A stretch of DNA of 64,000 nucleotides from Agelas oroides (Eukaryota; Porifera; Demospongiae; Agelasida; Agelasidae): the NCBI GenBank assembly GCA_949130485.1, contig OX422183.1, forward strand, positions 11,692,543 to 11,756,542, written 5' to 3'. Every line of letters begins with the position of its first letter. The stretch's first letter is position 1. Made by a program: the position numbers and the translations under genes. Under the pieces are notes generated by a model that had not been told where the DNA came from, did no database searches, and saw only the letters and a list, made by a program, of their open reading frames with translations. Positions 36,901-49,532 of this stretch are shown in pieces.

Positions 36901-39900
36901 GTTGCATGTACCATTTGTAGTACTGGCAGTAAATTATAAATTTTATGAAGCTGCATGCTCTTACTCTAGCCGCCCTTTTTTTATGCACTCTTTTACTAAC
37001 GAAGTGACATGCAAATACAGTAACACCTTGCAACTACTGTACTCATGTGTTGGTAAGTACATGCACTTACATCTCTACAGATAGGAAGAGGGCCACCCAA
37101 CAGTGAGGTGCATTCAGTGAGGGCTTTATTTAGAAGTAACGCAGTGATTGTATGCAAACCATAGCAATAATGCACTTGTAAGCAATATGAATCTCAAAAA
37201 CTTTGGTGGAGGTCTTATAATGTCTACATTATAAAGTTGGTCTACATATTGTAAACACATGCGCATTACTTCATCACCCTACCAGTGAGTCCCTGAGTCT
37301 GTGCATGTACAGCTTCATGAGCAGAGGATTTCTTTCTTTTGCCTGCATAGTAGATGGTGAATGCAGTGACTATTTTACCTCAATAGTGTCATCTATAATT
37401 ATACGTTAATGCACTATTACATGTACTACTAGCTGAATTGTGTTTTTGCAACTCACTTGGAGGAAGTGCAGTTCTTCCACCCATAGTTCTCTAAATAATC
37501 AACACCAGATTCAGTACAGTAGCCCACTTAGTAACTAAGCTGATAAATGCACTTCAAATGCATACACACAATGCTATTAACACTCCTGATATCTAACAAC
37601 TGTATAGCTTGAGTTTGAATTTTCACATTTCATTTGGACATCTGCATACATCATTCCACCATAACTCACCTCCAGGTGCTGTACCTTCCTCATCAGAATC
37701 AAGCTGGGTATAACCATAAAACAACATGAGACTCATAGAAACCAAAATCTGTCATTCATCCCAAGATGCTGCATGCACATCACTTACTTCTTCAAATATT
37801 AGGCCAAGTTTGATGGTGCTGCGACTGGTGAAGGTTTGCTTCAGGTATCGGCCTATGGTCCATGGATGAGAGCTCTCACCATCAGGGTAAGTGAGGGGAT
37901 GGTCAGGGATCTTGCAACCTGAAACTCTAACAAGTGCGGGAGCTGTCTGTTGAGTGTCAAGTGGCTGGCCAAGTGCACTACAGGCTTTGGACACAGTAGA
38001 ATGATGATCATCTGTGCTTGAGAGCACCACTTCCACATAGTCACCATGCCTTTTCACGCCCTTCTTGGTGCGAATCATTTCACATATTGCAATCTACAAC
38101 AGAATGAAAATCACCATTAATCCATGTAACATGGACTCCCAAAGCTGGTTGAAGACATGTACTAGTCATACAAGCCAGACCCAACCAACCTCAGTGTGGA
38201 TCACTTCCATTATCGAAAGCAATCCACAATGAAGCTGGTTGGGTGTGAAGTACAGGACTAGATGTGTACCGTCAGTGCTTTAGCTTCCTGCTTCTTTAAA
38301 CTCTTTCTCCCCACAGCAAATCTTTTTGATTTCTCAATGATCTTCATCTCATCTAAAATGTAGTCATTGCAACTTCTTACTTCACAGTACGTATAAATTA
38401 TATGCTAGAATGAAGGATGTGTGAAAACACGTGGCCATATATGTATTTCAAAACTAATTGCACTTTAAGGTGGCACAGTACCCTGGATTTTTAAGGTCAA
38501 CAAACCTGGAATCCAAGCTGATAGACTTCTTTGTCTTGTTAAAATTTTAGCGCACAGTCCATTTTGAGAGTCTCAAACCGTTCACGGTCTGTAAAATTGG
38601 GGATTTTCCCCGTTTCCTGTCGGCATTGCCATCCAATAATCAGTTTATAATTAAGTTAGTTAAGATGTGGCCTGGCGGCACCCTTCATGTGGTGGTCGGA
38701 ACTTTGAAAATAAGCTTAGATCGACTTAATAAAAAAAAAATAATAAAAAAATTAAAAAAAAGAAGGAGTTTAGTAGAGTGCTGTAGTGTCAGTAGCTGTG
38801 AGTAGTGCGTAATGTCTGCTTGTGAAAGCAAGCTTGCGTCTAGAAGAAGCAGAAAGGCCACAGTGGCCAAGACTGTGTTTGTTGAGTAGGCCCAGGTCTC
38901 GCGGCCGTATGCCTAGCCTAGTTGGTGACCGTGGCCAGGTGCTTCAAGTGCTGGGATGGGCTTTAACTAGAATACGCAATCTTTTGATTCACGAGTACGG
39001 CGACTCTATTTTTAGAAAGGATTTATAAACGTAAATTATTTTATGACGTCACCAATTAATCACGTGAGATGCTAGGCACTGTATACAAGATGTCTGACAC
39101 GTGTATCCCTTCAGAGTTGTGGGTTGCACTGGTTGGTGGGGAAGTTAAACGAGGACAAACAACCCTGGTTCCTTCTACGGTAGTTTCTGCGAAGGCTACG
39201 GACACTTTGGGGTCTCAGAAGAGCTCTGCGGTGAAACTGTGGAGAAAGTGACCATATCGAGCTCGAGCAGGGCAATACTTATAATGAGATTCATATTTAC
39301 ATTTATGAATATAATTCGACCTACCTACCCACTTTTTTTGTGAACCCTACTCGTGAATCAAAAGATCAAATTGGTATGGCCTTATCGTTGGTGCTACAGT
39401 TTGACAGCCAAGGGAGCTGAACGGTGGCTGTGTGTGGAACAGAGCCGTGAGTTGTTTAGCGACATAAGGGAGAGAGGTGGGGCTAGTAATACTTGCTTCC
39501 ACTCGTGAATGAGCCCCTCCTGTAGACAAGCTGTGAATTTTTAAAAATGTGCATTCATTTTGGTACAAAGTTGTCCATTCCAAGAGTAGTGACAAACATG
39601 AGTCTAGCCTGACTTTGAGAGTAGCTTTGAACAAAAGCTGGCATAGATTGTTTTGAGATACATTGGTGGTTGGGATGCTACCTACAGTGAGCGTGTAGAT
39701 GCGTCCATCGAGTGGCAATTTGGGGTTCATGAATATATTAATGAGCCACTAAAACCCTTTTTAAAATTAGGCAAAGCAAGATTGCCCTAAAGCAAACCCT
39801 AATCAGAGAGTCGGTAGACTCTCTATGTAGGGATGGCGCCGACGCGCAATATATGCAATACTTAAGCAAAAGCCGTATAACTTCACCACAAACACGCCAA

Positions 39901-41757
39901 AAGCTTATTTAAGAGCCCAGACATCCTCTTTGAGTGCCTTTGTGATCAGCAAGACTCATATAAGTGGCCAAAAGCCACGCGGAAGACAGCTAAACGCAAA
40001 AGTGTGCGGTAGCAAAAGTACCATTTTTCGTATTCTTTCTTTCTTTCTTTGTTCAGACCACTTGTCAAACGACGACAACTCGAAAACGGCTCAAGTACTC
40101 ACCTTGATTTTAGCACGAAACGGATGCTCATCACAGCGCTCAGCTTCCCAACCACTCAGCGTCTTCATAGCTTCAAATTCACCCTGGTCAACAAAAGCCA
40201 TTCACAACACTCTGAGGCTGCTGTCCGTTGCGAAGGACGCCATTTTCTAATTTTGTACGCATGCGCACACGAAGTCTCGTTCCCAGACCGAAGACCACGG
40301 TCATTGGTCTGGAAACGAGAGTACACAAGTGAGCGGGCGGGAATGGTTGGCACGGTTTTTTTCCCCCGCGGCATTGGGCAAGGTTTATGAACACCACGTA
40401 GGTAAGGCGCTGCATTCAGCTGCCTACTTGTAGCTACACTCAAACTAGCCTACTCACAGCTTCAGTGAACTGTAAAGCTAGGATGGTCTGTTGTCAGTAT
40501 GATAGTTTTCTGTGTTGCAGCTGGTCAGTCGTCATGTGATCATAGTGACAACTGAATCACGAAATTGGTTTCACAAAGTTTGGTACGGAGAGTGGTTGGC
40601 CCTTCATCAGGTTCTAGCTGGCCATAATTATTACACTTTTCTCCAGGGAGGGCAGATATCACACTGGAATCACTACTAAACTGTCAACGCCGCTTCAAGT
40701 TTTGGTGTTGTGGTTACACTTGGAATATTCTTCTTAGGCTTAGGTCTAACTGTAACTGAGATTAACATTAAAAAAAGTACAGAAACAAGACTTAAAAAAA
40801 CATTAAAAATGTAAAAAGATGTAGGGATGGCATGCCAAAAAGTATGCAAACAAGGTAGAGATGATGCATGAAAGCAAAGGTCTACATATTGGCAAAGCCC
40901 CATCCCTACATCTTTTTCACACTGCATGCAGTTAGACAGCGTGCTCGAGAGCTGAATCTGCACCCATCCATGCAGTTATTAACGCTGTCCATGAGTGCTT
41001 GAGTTTTATACACTGATTACTATGACCAGTCTGCAGCCCACTCGAGCTCACTGTCTAGGTTATACCAGAGGCATATAACAAGGGTACCACTGTCACTACA
41101 AGTAGTATGTTGGCAATAAAACTACTAACCTTGGTAGCCACCTACAATATTAGCCTCATTCCCAGGCCATGTGGGAGGAACTAGAAAGTGCATGGCCTGA
41201 GAATGAGGCTACAGCCATGAACTGCTAGTAAAGACTAACCATGCACTGTCTAACTGTAGTGTGAAAAAGATGTAGGGATGGGGCTTTGCCAATATGTAGA
41301 CCTTTGCTTTCATGCATCATCTCTACCTTGTTTGCATACTTTTTGGCATGCCATCCCTACATCTTTTTACATTTTTAATGTTTTTTTAAGTCTTGTCCTG
41401 GAACTAGGAGTAACCCTGGTCCTGACTGTAACCCAGGTTTATGTTTTCGTTAACCTCCGCCGAGTGACGACCGTGCCACCTTAACAATCAGCATAAAATG
41501 CAGGTCGCATACAACACAAGAAAATCTTACCACCAGTTAATCCTAGGCTAGATGTAAGACTGCGACCAGCAGACGTACTCGGAGACTCTGCAGCACTGGT
41601 TGGTGACTGGCCTACGGTTGCATCTAAAATGCTTTGGCATTCGCTGACCAAAGAGCTCTGTGCGCGGATGATTGCTTTCGCTAGCTTCTTGTTTGCTTCT
41701 GCCACTCTAGTTCTCCGAAAGTTTGACGTGATCACCACATCGGTCTCACGCGTCTCA
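32615..41757 (-). CDS. Ig-domain IRAK/Pelle-like kinase gene D (5' end and catalytic loop uncertain)
   Basis: Twenty exons in minus order: 41,757-41,531; 38,352-38,270; 38,093-37,788; 37,703-37,670; 37,342-37,283; 36,117-35,950; 35,594-35,538; 35,470-35,216; 35,145-35,086; 35,024-34,977; 34,499-34,440; 34,377-34,303; 34,233-34,094; 34,031-33,964; 33,808-33,697; 33,615-33,495; 33,416-33,215; 33,130-33,068; 32,911-32,753; 32,647-32,615. Phases agree throughout except in the loop exon 33,615-33,495, which shares the 8-bp excess of gene C. The N-terminus is a charged helical region and an unrecognised domain of about 130 residues (around RFAVGRKSLKKQEAKALT). Exon 35,470-35,216 is an Ig domain (LYCVASG, YTWDN, GTYRCTVTN). 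A Ser/Thr-rich linker leads to the kinase: GKGGFGQVFKG, IAVKLLKK, then the shared C-terminal half. No transmembrane segment or signal peptide is visible, so Ig plus kinase may be cytosolic. No ATG is seen in the first exon; an upstream exon is expected. Confidence 0.7.
36619..36993. mobile_element. MITE, CAAGAGCGC ends, copy 2, with internal insertion
   Basis: The same ends as 19,242-19,493, here more diverged, flanked by TACTAAC on both sides (36,612-36,618 and 36,994-37,000). About 120 bp of extra sequence with repeated ATGTCTAAT/CATAACGTCTAA words lies between 36,668 and 36,800. It sits in an intron of gene D. Confidence 0.75.
39803..41394. mobile_element. 1.6-kb insertion inside TTAA element copy 2
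   Basis: It is absent from copy 1, which reads AAACCCTAACCCTGAAACT across this point. It contains CpG-rich sequence, a GTCTCGTTCCCAGACC hairpin at 40,274-40,320, a TAGCCTCATTCCCAGGCC hairpin at 41,151-41,211 and the inverted pair below. I find no defined target duplication. Confidence 0.55.
40103..40201 (-). CDS. Possible first coding exon, orphan
   Basis: ATG opens 33 codons (MAFVDQGEFEAMKTLSGW...) ending at a consensus donor (AAG|GTGAGTAC). An upstream ATG is closed by TGA. I could not find the next exon in the 300 bases leftward, so this may be a captured gene fragment. Confidence 0.25.
40776..41397. repeat. Inverted pair of a GATGTAGGGATGG unit
   Basis: 40,776-40,923 and 41,262-41,397 are reverse complements over about 140 bp. 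Each unit is itself bounded by GATGTAGGGATGG in inverted orientation (for example 40,817 and the complement at 40,902), which suggests a small MITE that was duplicated head to head. Confidence 0.65.
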
Positions 41758-42084
41758 CTGTGTTATAGCCTCGTTCCCAGCCCGGCTCTGTCTGGGTCCG
41801 AAATCAAGAGCGAATGCAAGTAACCAGCCACACCCATGACCACACCCACCAAAACCAAATGACGGATGACAGATGACAGATGACGGATGACGGATGACAG
41901 ATGACAGATGACAGATGACGGATGACAGATGATGGATGACAGGTGATGGATGTCAGACGACGGATGTCCAACATTGCACTTCTCGGCCACCGTAGCATAT
42001 TCTGTCACGTGGTAATCATGTGCCTTCTGTCCTCAGAGTCGGTGAACAATGTGAATCCCCTTTTAGAGTGACCCCGAAACTCGG
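41758..42084. other. Repeat flank holding the second 7-bp minisatellite
   Basis: 41,766 starts a truncated TAGCCTCGTTCCCAG arm. 41,859-41,962 is the 7-bp array GATGACR, the inverse of 25,216-25,269, followed by the shared CACTTCTCGGCCACCGTA sequence. Confidence 0.6.
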
Positions 42085-42444
42085 TAGCCTCGTTCCCAGG
42101 CCGTTCCCGCCTCCAGTTTTTGATTGCTTGCAGTATAAAAACGGAGGGGAAGGCCTGGGAGAAAGAGTCACGTGCGTGACGTCAGGTAGACGTGAGGGGG
42201 GCGGTGCCCGATCGTTGTAACTCACAAACTTTGCGTTGATCAACCTCGAGTCTCCCTAACAACGAGCTGTATTGACGCTGTCTTTCGAATGTTACAGTCT
42301 CAAGTTCTTGGACAAGATATTACAAGAAGGACCTCGAGATTCTTCGTCGGGCACCGCCCCCCTCACGTCTACCGTACCCTCACGTCTACCTGACGTCACG
42401 CACGTGACTCTTTCTCCCAGGCCTTCCCCTCCGTTTTTATACGA
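42085..42444. mobile_element. Inverted-repeat MITE with perfect 9-bp TSD
   Basis: It begins TAGCCTCGTTCCCAGGCC. Inner blocks around GACGTGAGGGGGGCGG are inverted at 42,190 and 42,353. GAAACTCGG lies immediately outside both ends (42,076-42,084, 42,445-42,453). The right end has lost the canonical terminus. Confidence 0.65.
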
Positions 42445-42464
42445 GAAACTCGGCACAACAAACC

Positions 42465-42836
42465 TAGTTTGGTTCCCAGACCCTTCCTGTATGGGCGGGG
42501 CGAGAAAGGCGAGGGAAGGAAGGGTCTGGTGAATAACTCGACCCCAACGCGGATCCACGGCTGCATTCCTGCCATCAGTGTTGATGAGGGAAAAAGGGAA
42601 TGTCAAGTAGGTATGAGTCGTGAATAAATTTTGTGTGAATGTGTAGTGTGGACACATGGCTTCACATTTTAAGAGTGGTACGATAAACTTGTAAGTATTC
42701 GTGGCTTCGCAACTAACAATTATTAAACATTAATGAAATTCCGTGGATCCACGTTGGGGTCGAGTTATTCACCAGACCCTTCCTTCCCTCGCCTTTCTCG
42801 CCCCACCCATGCAGGAAGGGTCTGGGAACCAAACTA
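42465..42836. mobile_element. Inverted-repeat MITE, TAGTTTGGTTCCCAGACC ends
   Basis: Arms of about 95 bp, including GGAAGGGTCTGGTGAATAAC and CTCGACCCCAACG, are inverted. The flanks CAACAAACC and CTCCAAACC agree at 7 of 9. Confidence 0.75.
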
Positions 42837-44760
42837 CTCCAAACCCGCACTTGGATTCTCGATCGAACCAGTTAAAGCTAATTTAGCGCGCGCTGGATAA
42901 CTTCCGTGTCGCCCCCCTTGGCTAGCATTAAGAATCGGCGCTCCATAGGGGACAAGACTACGTCTGGGGACGAGACTAGGTCTGGCGTCAGGGACTGGCT
43001 CGGCATGCATGTGAATTCCAATTAAAGCCCACCAATTTGAAACTGCATCTGATTTGGTGAGTTTCGTAGGACTAGTTGTCTGGTGAAAGAAATACACGGT
43101 CTTAGTTTATTGCAGATTCAAATAATACGTAGTTTATATAAGGGGACAATTCAGACAGCATTATCTGAGATGTTACATATTTTTATGATGTAACTATTTG
43201 CCTATCCTAGGACCAACTTTAGTTTAGCTCGCAGAGAGTTACAAGTTTGTAAGAGAATACAAGTCCTGTAGAGTGTCAATACTAGTCTTGCAAGCCAAAC
43301 CCAACCTGGCAACCCTCGGATTCAGTATCACATGCCTGGGGTTGGTTGGGTCTGGCGTTACCAGAAATTAATGTTGTACAAGCGGACTTCCTTGGTCGAC
43401 GGAATAACTCCGTTTTGTTTTACGTGTGCCAATAATATACAGTTAGTTTGCGGAAAATGCAAAGAGACAGAAGGTTATGGCATTTGTGATTTGTGAGTAA
43501 ATTCTACCTCAGCGAAGGGAGCACGCCACCCTCCAGGGTTTTACCGCGCTCTGCATAACCACGGCGGACGTCCTGGGTGTTGGGCTTGGCCATCGCAACC
43601 GTGAACACGGTAAGCTCCGAGTGAGCGCGGATCGCGACCTCCCAGAAGGTTGCTCTATGAGGTGGAGCGTCTTGTGGCCAAGAGAAGGTAATTAACCACT
43701 GTAGTGTTTATATGTGCCTTTGAATTGAGTGGTGGAGATTATAAAGCCATAAGCACATTGACGTGCAAGCACTAGCTATACAATTACATGTATAATTATA
43801 GATAGCTAGCCTGAGGGCAGCCAGTCTGGACATTTCTGTGCTGTGATACTGCAGGAAACTGATGAGTACTTAGTCCTCTGGCTTGGCTACCCCAAGGGGT
43901 AGTCACTTATATGTCGACTGTTGAACTACGATCACAATTTTTGATCAGTGGAAATTGTGCTTGATCGGTTGATCATTCCTTTCCGAAGTAATTGATGGCT
44001 TGATTTACAGTGGTTCAAAGGACAAAATGCATATGGCAACCATGCCTCCCTAGTGTCGTTGATCTGTTGATTTTTGCATTTCAGAAGTCACCTTGATCCC
44101 TTGATTGGCTCTTAAAATGGATGTTGATCACTTGATTCCATTTTTTTTCCTGGTCGCGGTGGGAAGCATTTGTGAACGGCTGCTACTCCATTAAAACCAA
44201 TACATGTTAATGGCTATAGCCTCCACCAAAAGTACAACTGGTAAATGCATGACAGTGCGATACAATGATCTTATCATTTGGGCAGCTGTTTTGGTGTGAC
44301 AATGAATTGTATTATATCTCTTACAGTGCTTTTGAAGCTCCCTGCCCTGGTAGCAGATAGTATCAGCAATTTCATTGCTGACGTACATCGAAGTCTGTTG
44401 AACTGATGCTAATAAGCCTTCACTGAGATGATTTGTTGGCAAGATGCTAACATCCCTCAAACAATTTATCAATGTTGAATTGGTATGAAGTGTAGACTAC
44501 ACATGAAGCACCTTATTAGTTGTCACAGCACACACTTGTCTACCTGCACTCACTCACCACAAGATTACCAGTATACATGTATATTGCCATAGCAACATGC
44601 AGACTTGTGAATGAGTATGGACAAAGCTCTAGTATGTATACAAACCTGTATGAGTCTTTTCTTTGGCCTTGTTAGGCCTCATTAGCAGAGTACAACACAA
44701 CAAAACCACAAAATTAAAAATCAGTGATTTGCTGCTGCGTAACCCTGAACAGTACTACAG
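42837..44760. other. Gene-free stretch
   Basis: A hairpin of the ACTAGTCTTGCAAGCC type lies at 43,281-43,375, related to 38,160-38,265. 43,380-43,690 is GC-rich and contains donor-like sites but no frame I can support. The minus-strand frame at 44,191-44,472 has no motif. Confidence 0.35.
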
Positions 44761-45010
44761 GCATGTTTTGTGCATGTGTGGATGTGTGCTTGCATGTGTG
44801 TGCACTATGTATGTGTGTGCAGCGTCTTCTGTGTGGGTGTGCGCTTGCATGTGTGTACACTGTGTATGTGTGTGTGTATGCACTGCATGTGTGTGTGTAC
44901 TGTATGTGTGTGGGTGTGCGCTTGCATGTGTGCTCTGTGTGAGTGTGCGCTTGCATGTGTGTATATACGTGTGTACATGACCAAGTGCGTGGGTGTGTTT
45001 GTGCATGCAT
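44761..45010. repeat. GT-rich minisatellite
   Basis: Imperfect repeats built on TGTGTGC and GTGCGCTTGCATGTGTG run for about 250 bp. All the long overlapping frames on both strands here are products of the repeat. Confidence 0.85.
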
Positions 45011-46241
45011 GAGAAGGGAGAGAGATGACATGATTACGTAAAGCACATACTTTCAAGTGTAGCCTCATTCCCAGGTGCAAACGAGGCTAGGTGTATGTAC
45101 ACGAACCCTGCTTAATGAACACCCCTCAATAGCAGACATCTACTATATGACAGACACTTGCAAAAATCCCAACTGTCCCTCCATTCACTTTGCAACCCCT
45201 GAATAACGGACATCCCACTACTCTGTATAACGGACACTTTTCACACTCATAGCTGTACGCAAACAATACTTAACGACCCTGATTTAGCAAACACTCATTG
45301 ACCTTTCTGCAAGATTTCCACCATCGCTGCTGAAGTTAACAACTTAACATTAAATTAGCGCTGTTACTCATAGTACTAGCCTCTGGTTAGCCTTCCACGC
45401 CAGCGTACAGCGAGGAAAAGCTCTGAAAACATGGCCACACTGTGTTCAACAGTGTCGATTATGAATTACCACGCCTACCGGAAATGTACCATAAGCCCCT
45501 TAGTTAGGGAGACATTGCTGACTCTCAATGGTGTCCACCTTAGAGGAGTTGCATTGTACACATATATTCAGTGCCATCTTTGCCATCGCTTGCCTTAAGG
45601 TGGTGATCTCCCCTGTCTAGATCTGCCATCTCCTCCAGCAAAGGCTGTGGTGCAACAGTGATGCCACAATGCACTGTGAGCACACTTCCCCAACAGCATC
45701 TCTCTATTTCCTGAGGTGGCAGTGGCAACCTGGCTTCTCAACCTGCCAGCATGGCAGGCTAGATTGTCAGCCACCTGGCAACAATCTGGTCGAATAGCTA
45801 CAGCCTCGTCAGCTATGCTGTTATTGAGCAGTGGGATATGATCCCTCGGCCACCGAAACAGGAGTTGGTTAGGCACACTCAAACTGAAGATAACTTCATC
45901 AGCTTGGAAATCTTTTCTAGTGGTCCTGAGAGCCAGCTCCCTCCCCTTTACCGCCACTTTCTATGTTCTCTCTAGGATGTTTATGCAATCATGGGATCGA
46001 TTTTGGCTCCTTTTCTGCCTTGCAGGCTCACTAGAGGCTGTAGAAGTCTCAGCCTCTTGCATGCAAAGCTGTACCATTGTCTGAAGAGCAAACTATCCTG
46101 CATTCCATGACAGTAAACTACAACATACAAGTTTAACATAACTGTCTGACTGCCTTGGGCTGGCAAGCTAGCTGAAAATTTCCTTTCCTGCCGGGGCACA
46201 GTCACTGTACTCTCAAGGCTACATTATTGTCTGTGTAATAG
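45011..46241. other. Gene-free stretch
   Basis: It starts with a short TAGCCTCATTCCCAGG hairpin (45,060-45,096). A 120-codon minus-strand frame at 45,595-45,957 has no recognisable domain and no splice context, so it is not called. Confidence 0.35.
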
Positions 46242-46786
46242 CACTGTCACGTTTAATTTGGACCCCCCTAAAATTGGTTCCCCCCGGAACGAATTTTTCT
46301 GAAATATTTGGACCCACGCTGAAAAATTTGTTCCCACTACAGGCCAGCCACACGAAAGAAAATCAGTGACTACTAAGGACGTTAGTGGAGTTCACAGTTG
46401 CATATCTAGAAAAATGAATGACTGAGTACGCCTCAGCGGCCCCACGCAGCGTTCGAAACGTGCGTTCGTTGCAAACTTTGCACAATGTATGCGGGAACTG
46501 AGTGTTGCGTGCGGCTGGGAATGAGACTACAGTACATTGCGTGCTGCTGAACTGACGGGCCTGAGTAGTTTCCAGAAACCTCGGAAACCTCCTAGATATG
46601 CCACTGCTCCACGTTTTGCAAGTGAAATATGTTCAGGGTCTATGTTCTTTCATCTGTGGGAGGTGGTCCAGATTTTTCAGAGGGAGTCCATATTTTGCAA
46701 TAAAATAAGTTCCGGGGGGTCCTTATTTATCGAAAAATTAGTTCCGGGGGGAACCAATTTTGGGGGGTCCATTTTTACCATGACAG
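46242..46786. mobile_element. MITE with CTGTCA...GGACCCCCC arms
   Basis: The arms CTGTCACGTTTAATTTGGAC and its near-complement continue into ACCCCCCTAAAATTGG and GTTCCCCCCGGAAC, giving about 60 bp of inverted repeat. The flanks are weak (CA on both sides). A CGTTCGAAACGTGCGTTCG palindrome lies inside at 46,450. Confidence 0.65.
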
Positions 46787-47292
46787 CACCATACTATCAT
46801 CACCTTACCTGATTCGTGGACAATCTAGCCTGCCGGCAAGCCAGGAGAAGCACAGGACTGCACTTTTCACTGCCGTGTTCACATATTCCTATGACGTAAT
46901 TTGTGTCATGACCAAAATTTGGACCAACTTTGACAGCTTGGCGAAAAATCGGTGGGATAGTCACACGGCCAAGGGCATAGATTTTGTGGAGTAGACCACC
47001 TAAATAGACAATATAGATGATACGAAGTGCAAAAAAAAGGTTTTGTCCACGTCAAAAATTGATACAAAAAAATGTTTTCAGTAAATTTTTACAATGGCTA
47101 TAGGAAGTAGGCTAAGCGAAGTGCCGTGTAAAGATCGGTTTGTCGAAAAATGAGAGTTACGCTGTAGGGAACGCTGGTTGTAGTTTCAGGCAGGTGAATG
47201 AGTGTACTTCCATCGTGGATGATCAGAAGTGTGGTAGCTCCCTCCCCTGAGTGAGAAAGCAACAAAACTTATGTAGCTCCGTAGAGGCCAAT
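46787..47292. other. Gene-free flank of ISL2EU element
   Basis: No exon or repeat end recognised. The sequence directly left of the element is GAGGCCAAT. Confidence 0.3.
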
Positions 47293-48741
47293 AGAGCGAT
47301 TGCACGTGACGTCACAACCACGCCTCTCTGCCATTTTGGTGCACAACTTCGCCTAGCAACGCGTAAACAGTTGTAGCAGATTTTGCAGTGTAAGAACGCG
47401 ATGGTGATCTGTGCTGTTGTTGGATGTTCGAAGCGATCTGGTCGCGACAAAGACGTGTCCTTCTATCGAATACCGACGATCCGGACAGGGAGATGCGAGT
47501 GAGAATTGGAACTAAGTACCAAACGCAGAGCAGGTTTCCTAGCAGCTATTTCCAGAGCAGACTTGACAGAAAATAGCATAGACCAAGCTAGGGTCTGTTC
47601 AAGACACTTTATATCTGGCAAGCCTGCCTCCCTCCATGAAGAGCTGCACCCAGACTGGCTACCAACCCAGAATCTTGGTCACTCGAAAATCAGCAAGAAG
47701 AGAGTAGCAGTATGTGAAGAACGGTATGAAAGGAAGAGAGCCAGGGCCTCATGTTCTAAGGTCCAAGAATCAGCTACCCATACCTCTGTCCTCAGTGAGC
47801 AGACAGGACCTGAAGGTAATTCGCTGTCTGTTGTGGAAATCCAAACAGAGGAAACAAGTGACAGTATATCCATTGTGCAAAATGAACTGAACAGTGCCTA
47901 TGCTACAATTCGTACCCTCAAGATTGAAATTGATCGTCTGAAACCTTTCACCGAATCTTCTCTTCAAAGTAAGTCAAATGAATTTATCCAGCACTACACT
48001 GGCCTCCCTAACTTCAAAGTGGTCAAAACAATTTTTGACTTTGTGGTTGGTGAACAGTCTCATGGTGGCACAAAGCTAACAGCTTTTCAGGAATTTATGG
48101 TAGCTTTGCTTAAATTCCCATACAGAAATAACAAGCTTGTACAAGGATGCTACAACTTTGTCAACAAGGTTGTGACATGGATGTAACAGGGTTGTGGACA
48201 TGCTTGTCACAACCATGTCACAACCATGTCACAACCTTGTCAGTACTTTGTATATGAAACTGTAAACAGACTTAGACAACCATGTAATAAGTATGTACAA
48301 CCTTGTCACAAGGTTGTTACAAGACTGCCAAAATTCGTTCTGACAAGGTTGTACAACTTAATTTCAAATTCAAAAATCCAATACTCTGATCAATCCAATG
48401 ATCAACAATTATATAGTGTTACAACACATACACATAATATGCATACTGACTCAAGTTCAGAAAGTCTAGGAAAACAACACTATCAGGAAAGCTGTGTTCA
48501 TTAGGTTAGAATTCCATGAAGCAGCTATAATTAAGTGTAACATTCAGTATTCTTCATCACACTTGCTGGTAAGCTGGTTTCATTTCAGCTTGTCCAGCTT
48601 TGATGGCCAACTTCTTTGACAACTCTGAAAGAAAGGATTTGGCACATGTCACCGTAATGGACACTGTCCTGAAGCATGCTTGTGTATATGTAATGAGTAA
48701 CGAGACTCAAACTGCATCTTTGTTGCTGTACCTTGAGTTAA

Positions 48742-49389
48742 CTCATTGCACGCGGGAGGCCACTTTAGTGGCCCAATAATAGCCAGTTAGCCCACGCAAA
48801 GGCCACTAAAGTGGCCCATAAAGTAGAACTCACCGTTTACCGTGAAGCTAAGAAGCATAGCGAAACTCAGGGGTAGGCCCCTTTATATTTAGTAGTAATG
48901 AGGCTAGACCACACCTTTTGGCTGACATCGTTATTCTGGGAAGGCAGGAGACACGGTGCTAGTTCGGGTGATCGCAAGTTTAGCCGAGGTAGTCAGACAT
49001 GAAGCTTTTACTCAAACACAGCAAGCAACAGCTAGCCTCCAGATTTCACTTGAGGTAGGAGTTCTACCTTCAAATAACTTGGAAACTGGCTTATAAGTCA
49101 GAGCTGTAAGCATCCAGTGGTAGAATCGTGCCGTTTCAAATTGAGAGTCAGCTACGATGTATAGGGAGTAGAGAAGGGCTTCAAACAAGTAGAAATAGCT
49201 TACTTGGCAGTGATACGCCACTTAGATAAACTAGTCCAGCCTAGTTATGCACTATGTACACAATTTAAGCCACTGCCCAGGGCTTGCTAGCATGCTTGTC
49301 AATTTTGACCTTCAGACTTGACAACGCTGATTATGGGCAATTTCTGCTTTGGTAAACTGAGCATGTAAATTATTTGCGCGTACAATGAG
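48742..49389. mobile_element. TTAA-flanked element with CTCATTG ends
   Basis: CTCATTGCACGC and the complement of GCGTACAATGAG form the ends, with TTAA outside both (48,738-48,741, 49,390-49,393). Inside, GGCCACTTTAGTGGCC is a perfect palindrome, repeated at 48,769 and 48,801. It is nested in the 3.47-kb element. Confidence 0.8.
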
Positions 49390-49532
49390 TTAAGATAGCT
49401 AGCTAGATATTTAGCTGATACAGAGTAGCCTCGTATCCAGGCTAATTGCACATGTCATAACAAGAGAAAAGGAACAGCCAGCTGTGAGATAGATCACATG
49501 ATGAGTAGTTCCCAAAATTGGTTCGAGCCAGT

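Larger units (their letters stand above)
38469..41480 (-). mobile_element. Non-autonomous TTAA element, copy 2, opened by a 1.6-kb insertion
   Basis: Ends GGTGGCAC and GTGCCACC are flanked by TTAA (38,465-38,468 and 41,481-41,484). Read on the minus strand it matches 155-1,170. Continuity breaks at about 39,803 and resumes at about 41,395. The element lies in the first known intron of gene D, 46 bp from the donor of exon 41,757-41,531. Confidence 0.8.

Noticed and set aside
37455-37488. Extra exon of gene D (RTMGGRTALPP)
   Set aside because: Splice sites exist, but including it breaks phase with the exons on both sides, which join correctly without it.
44714-45080. Several frames of 70-110 codons on both strands
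   Set aside because: All arise from the GT/CA-rich minisatellite.
45595-45957. 120-codon minus-strand frame
   Set aside because: No recognisable domain, no exon boundaries that fit, and no related frame elsewhere in the window.
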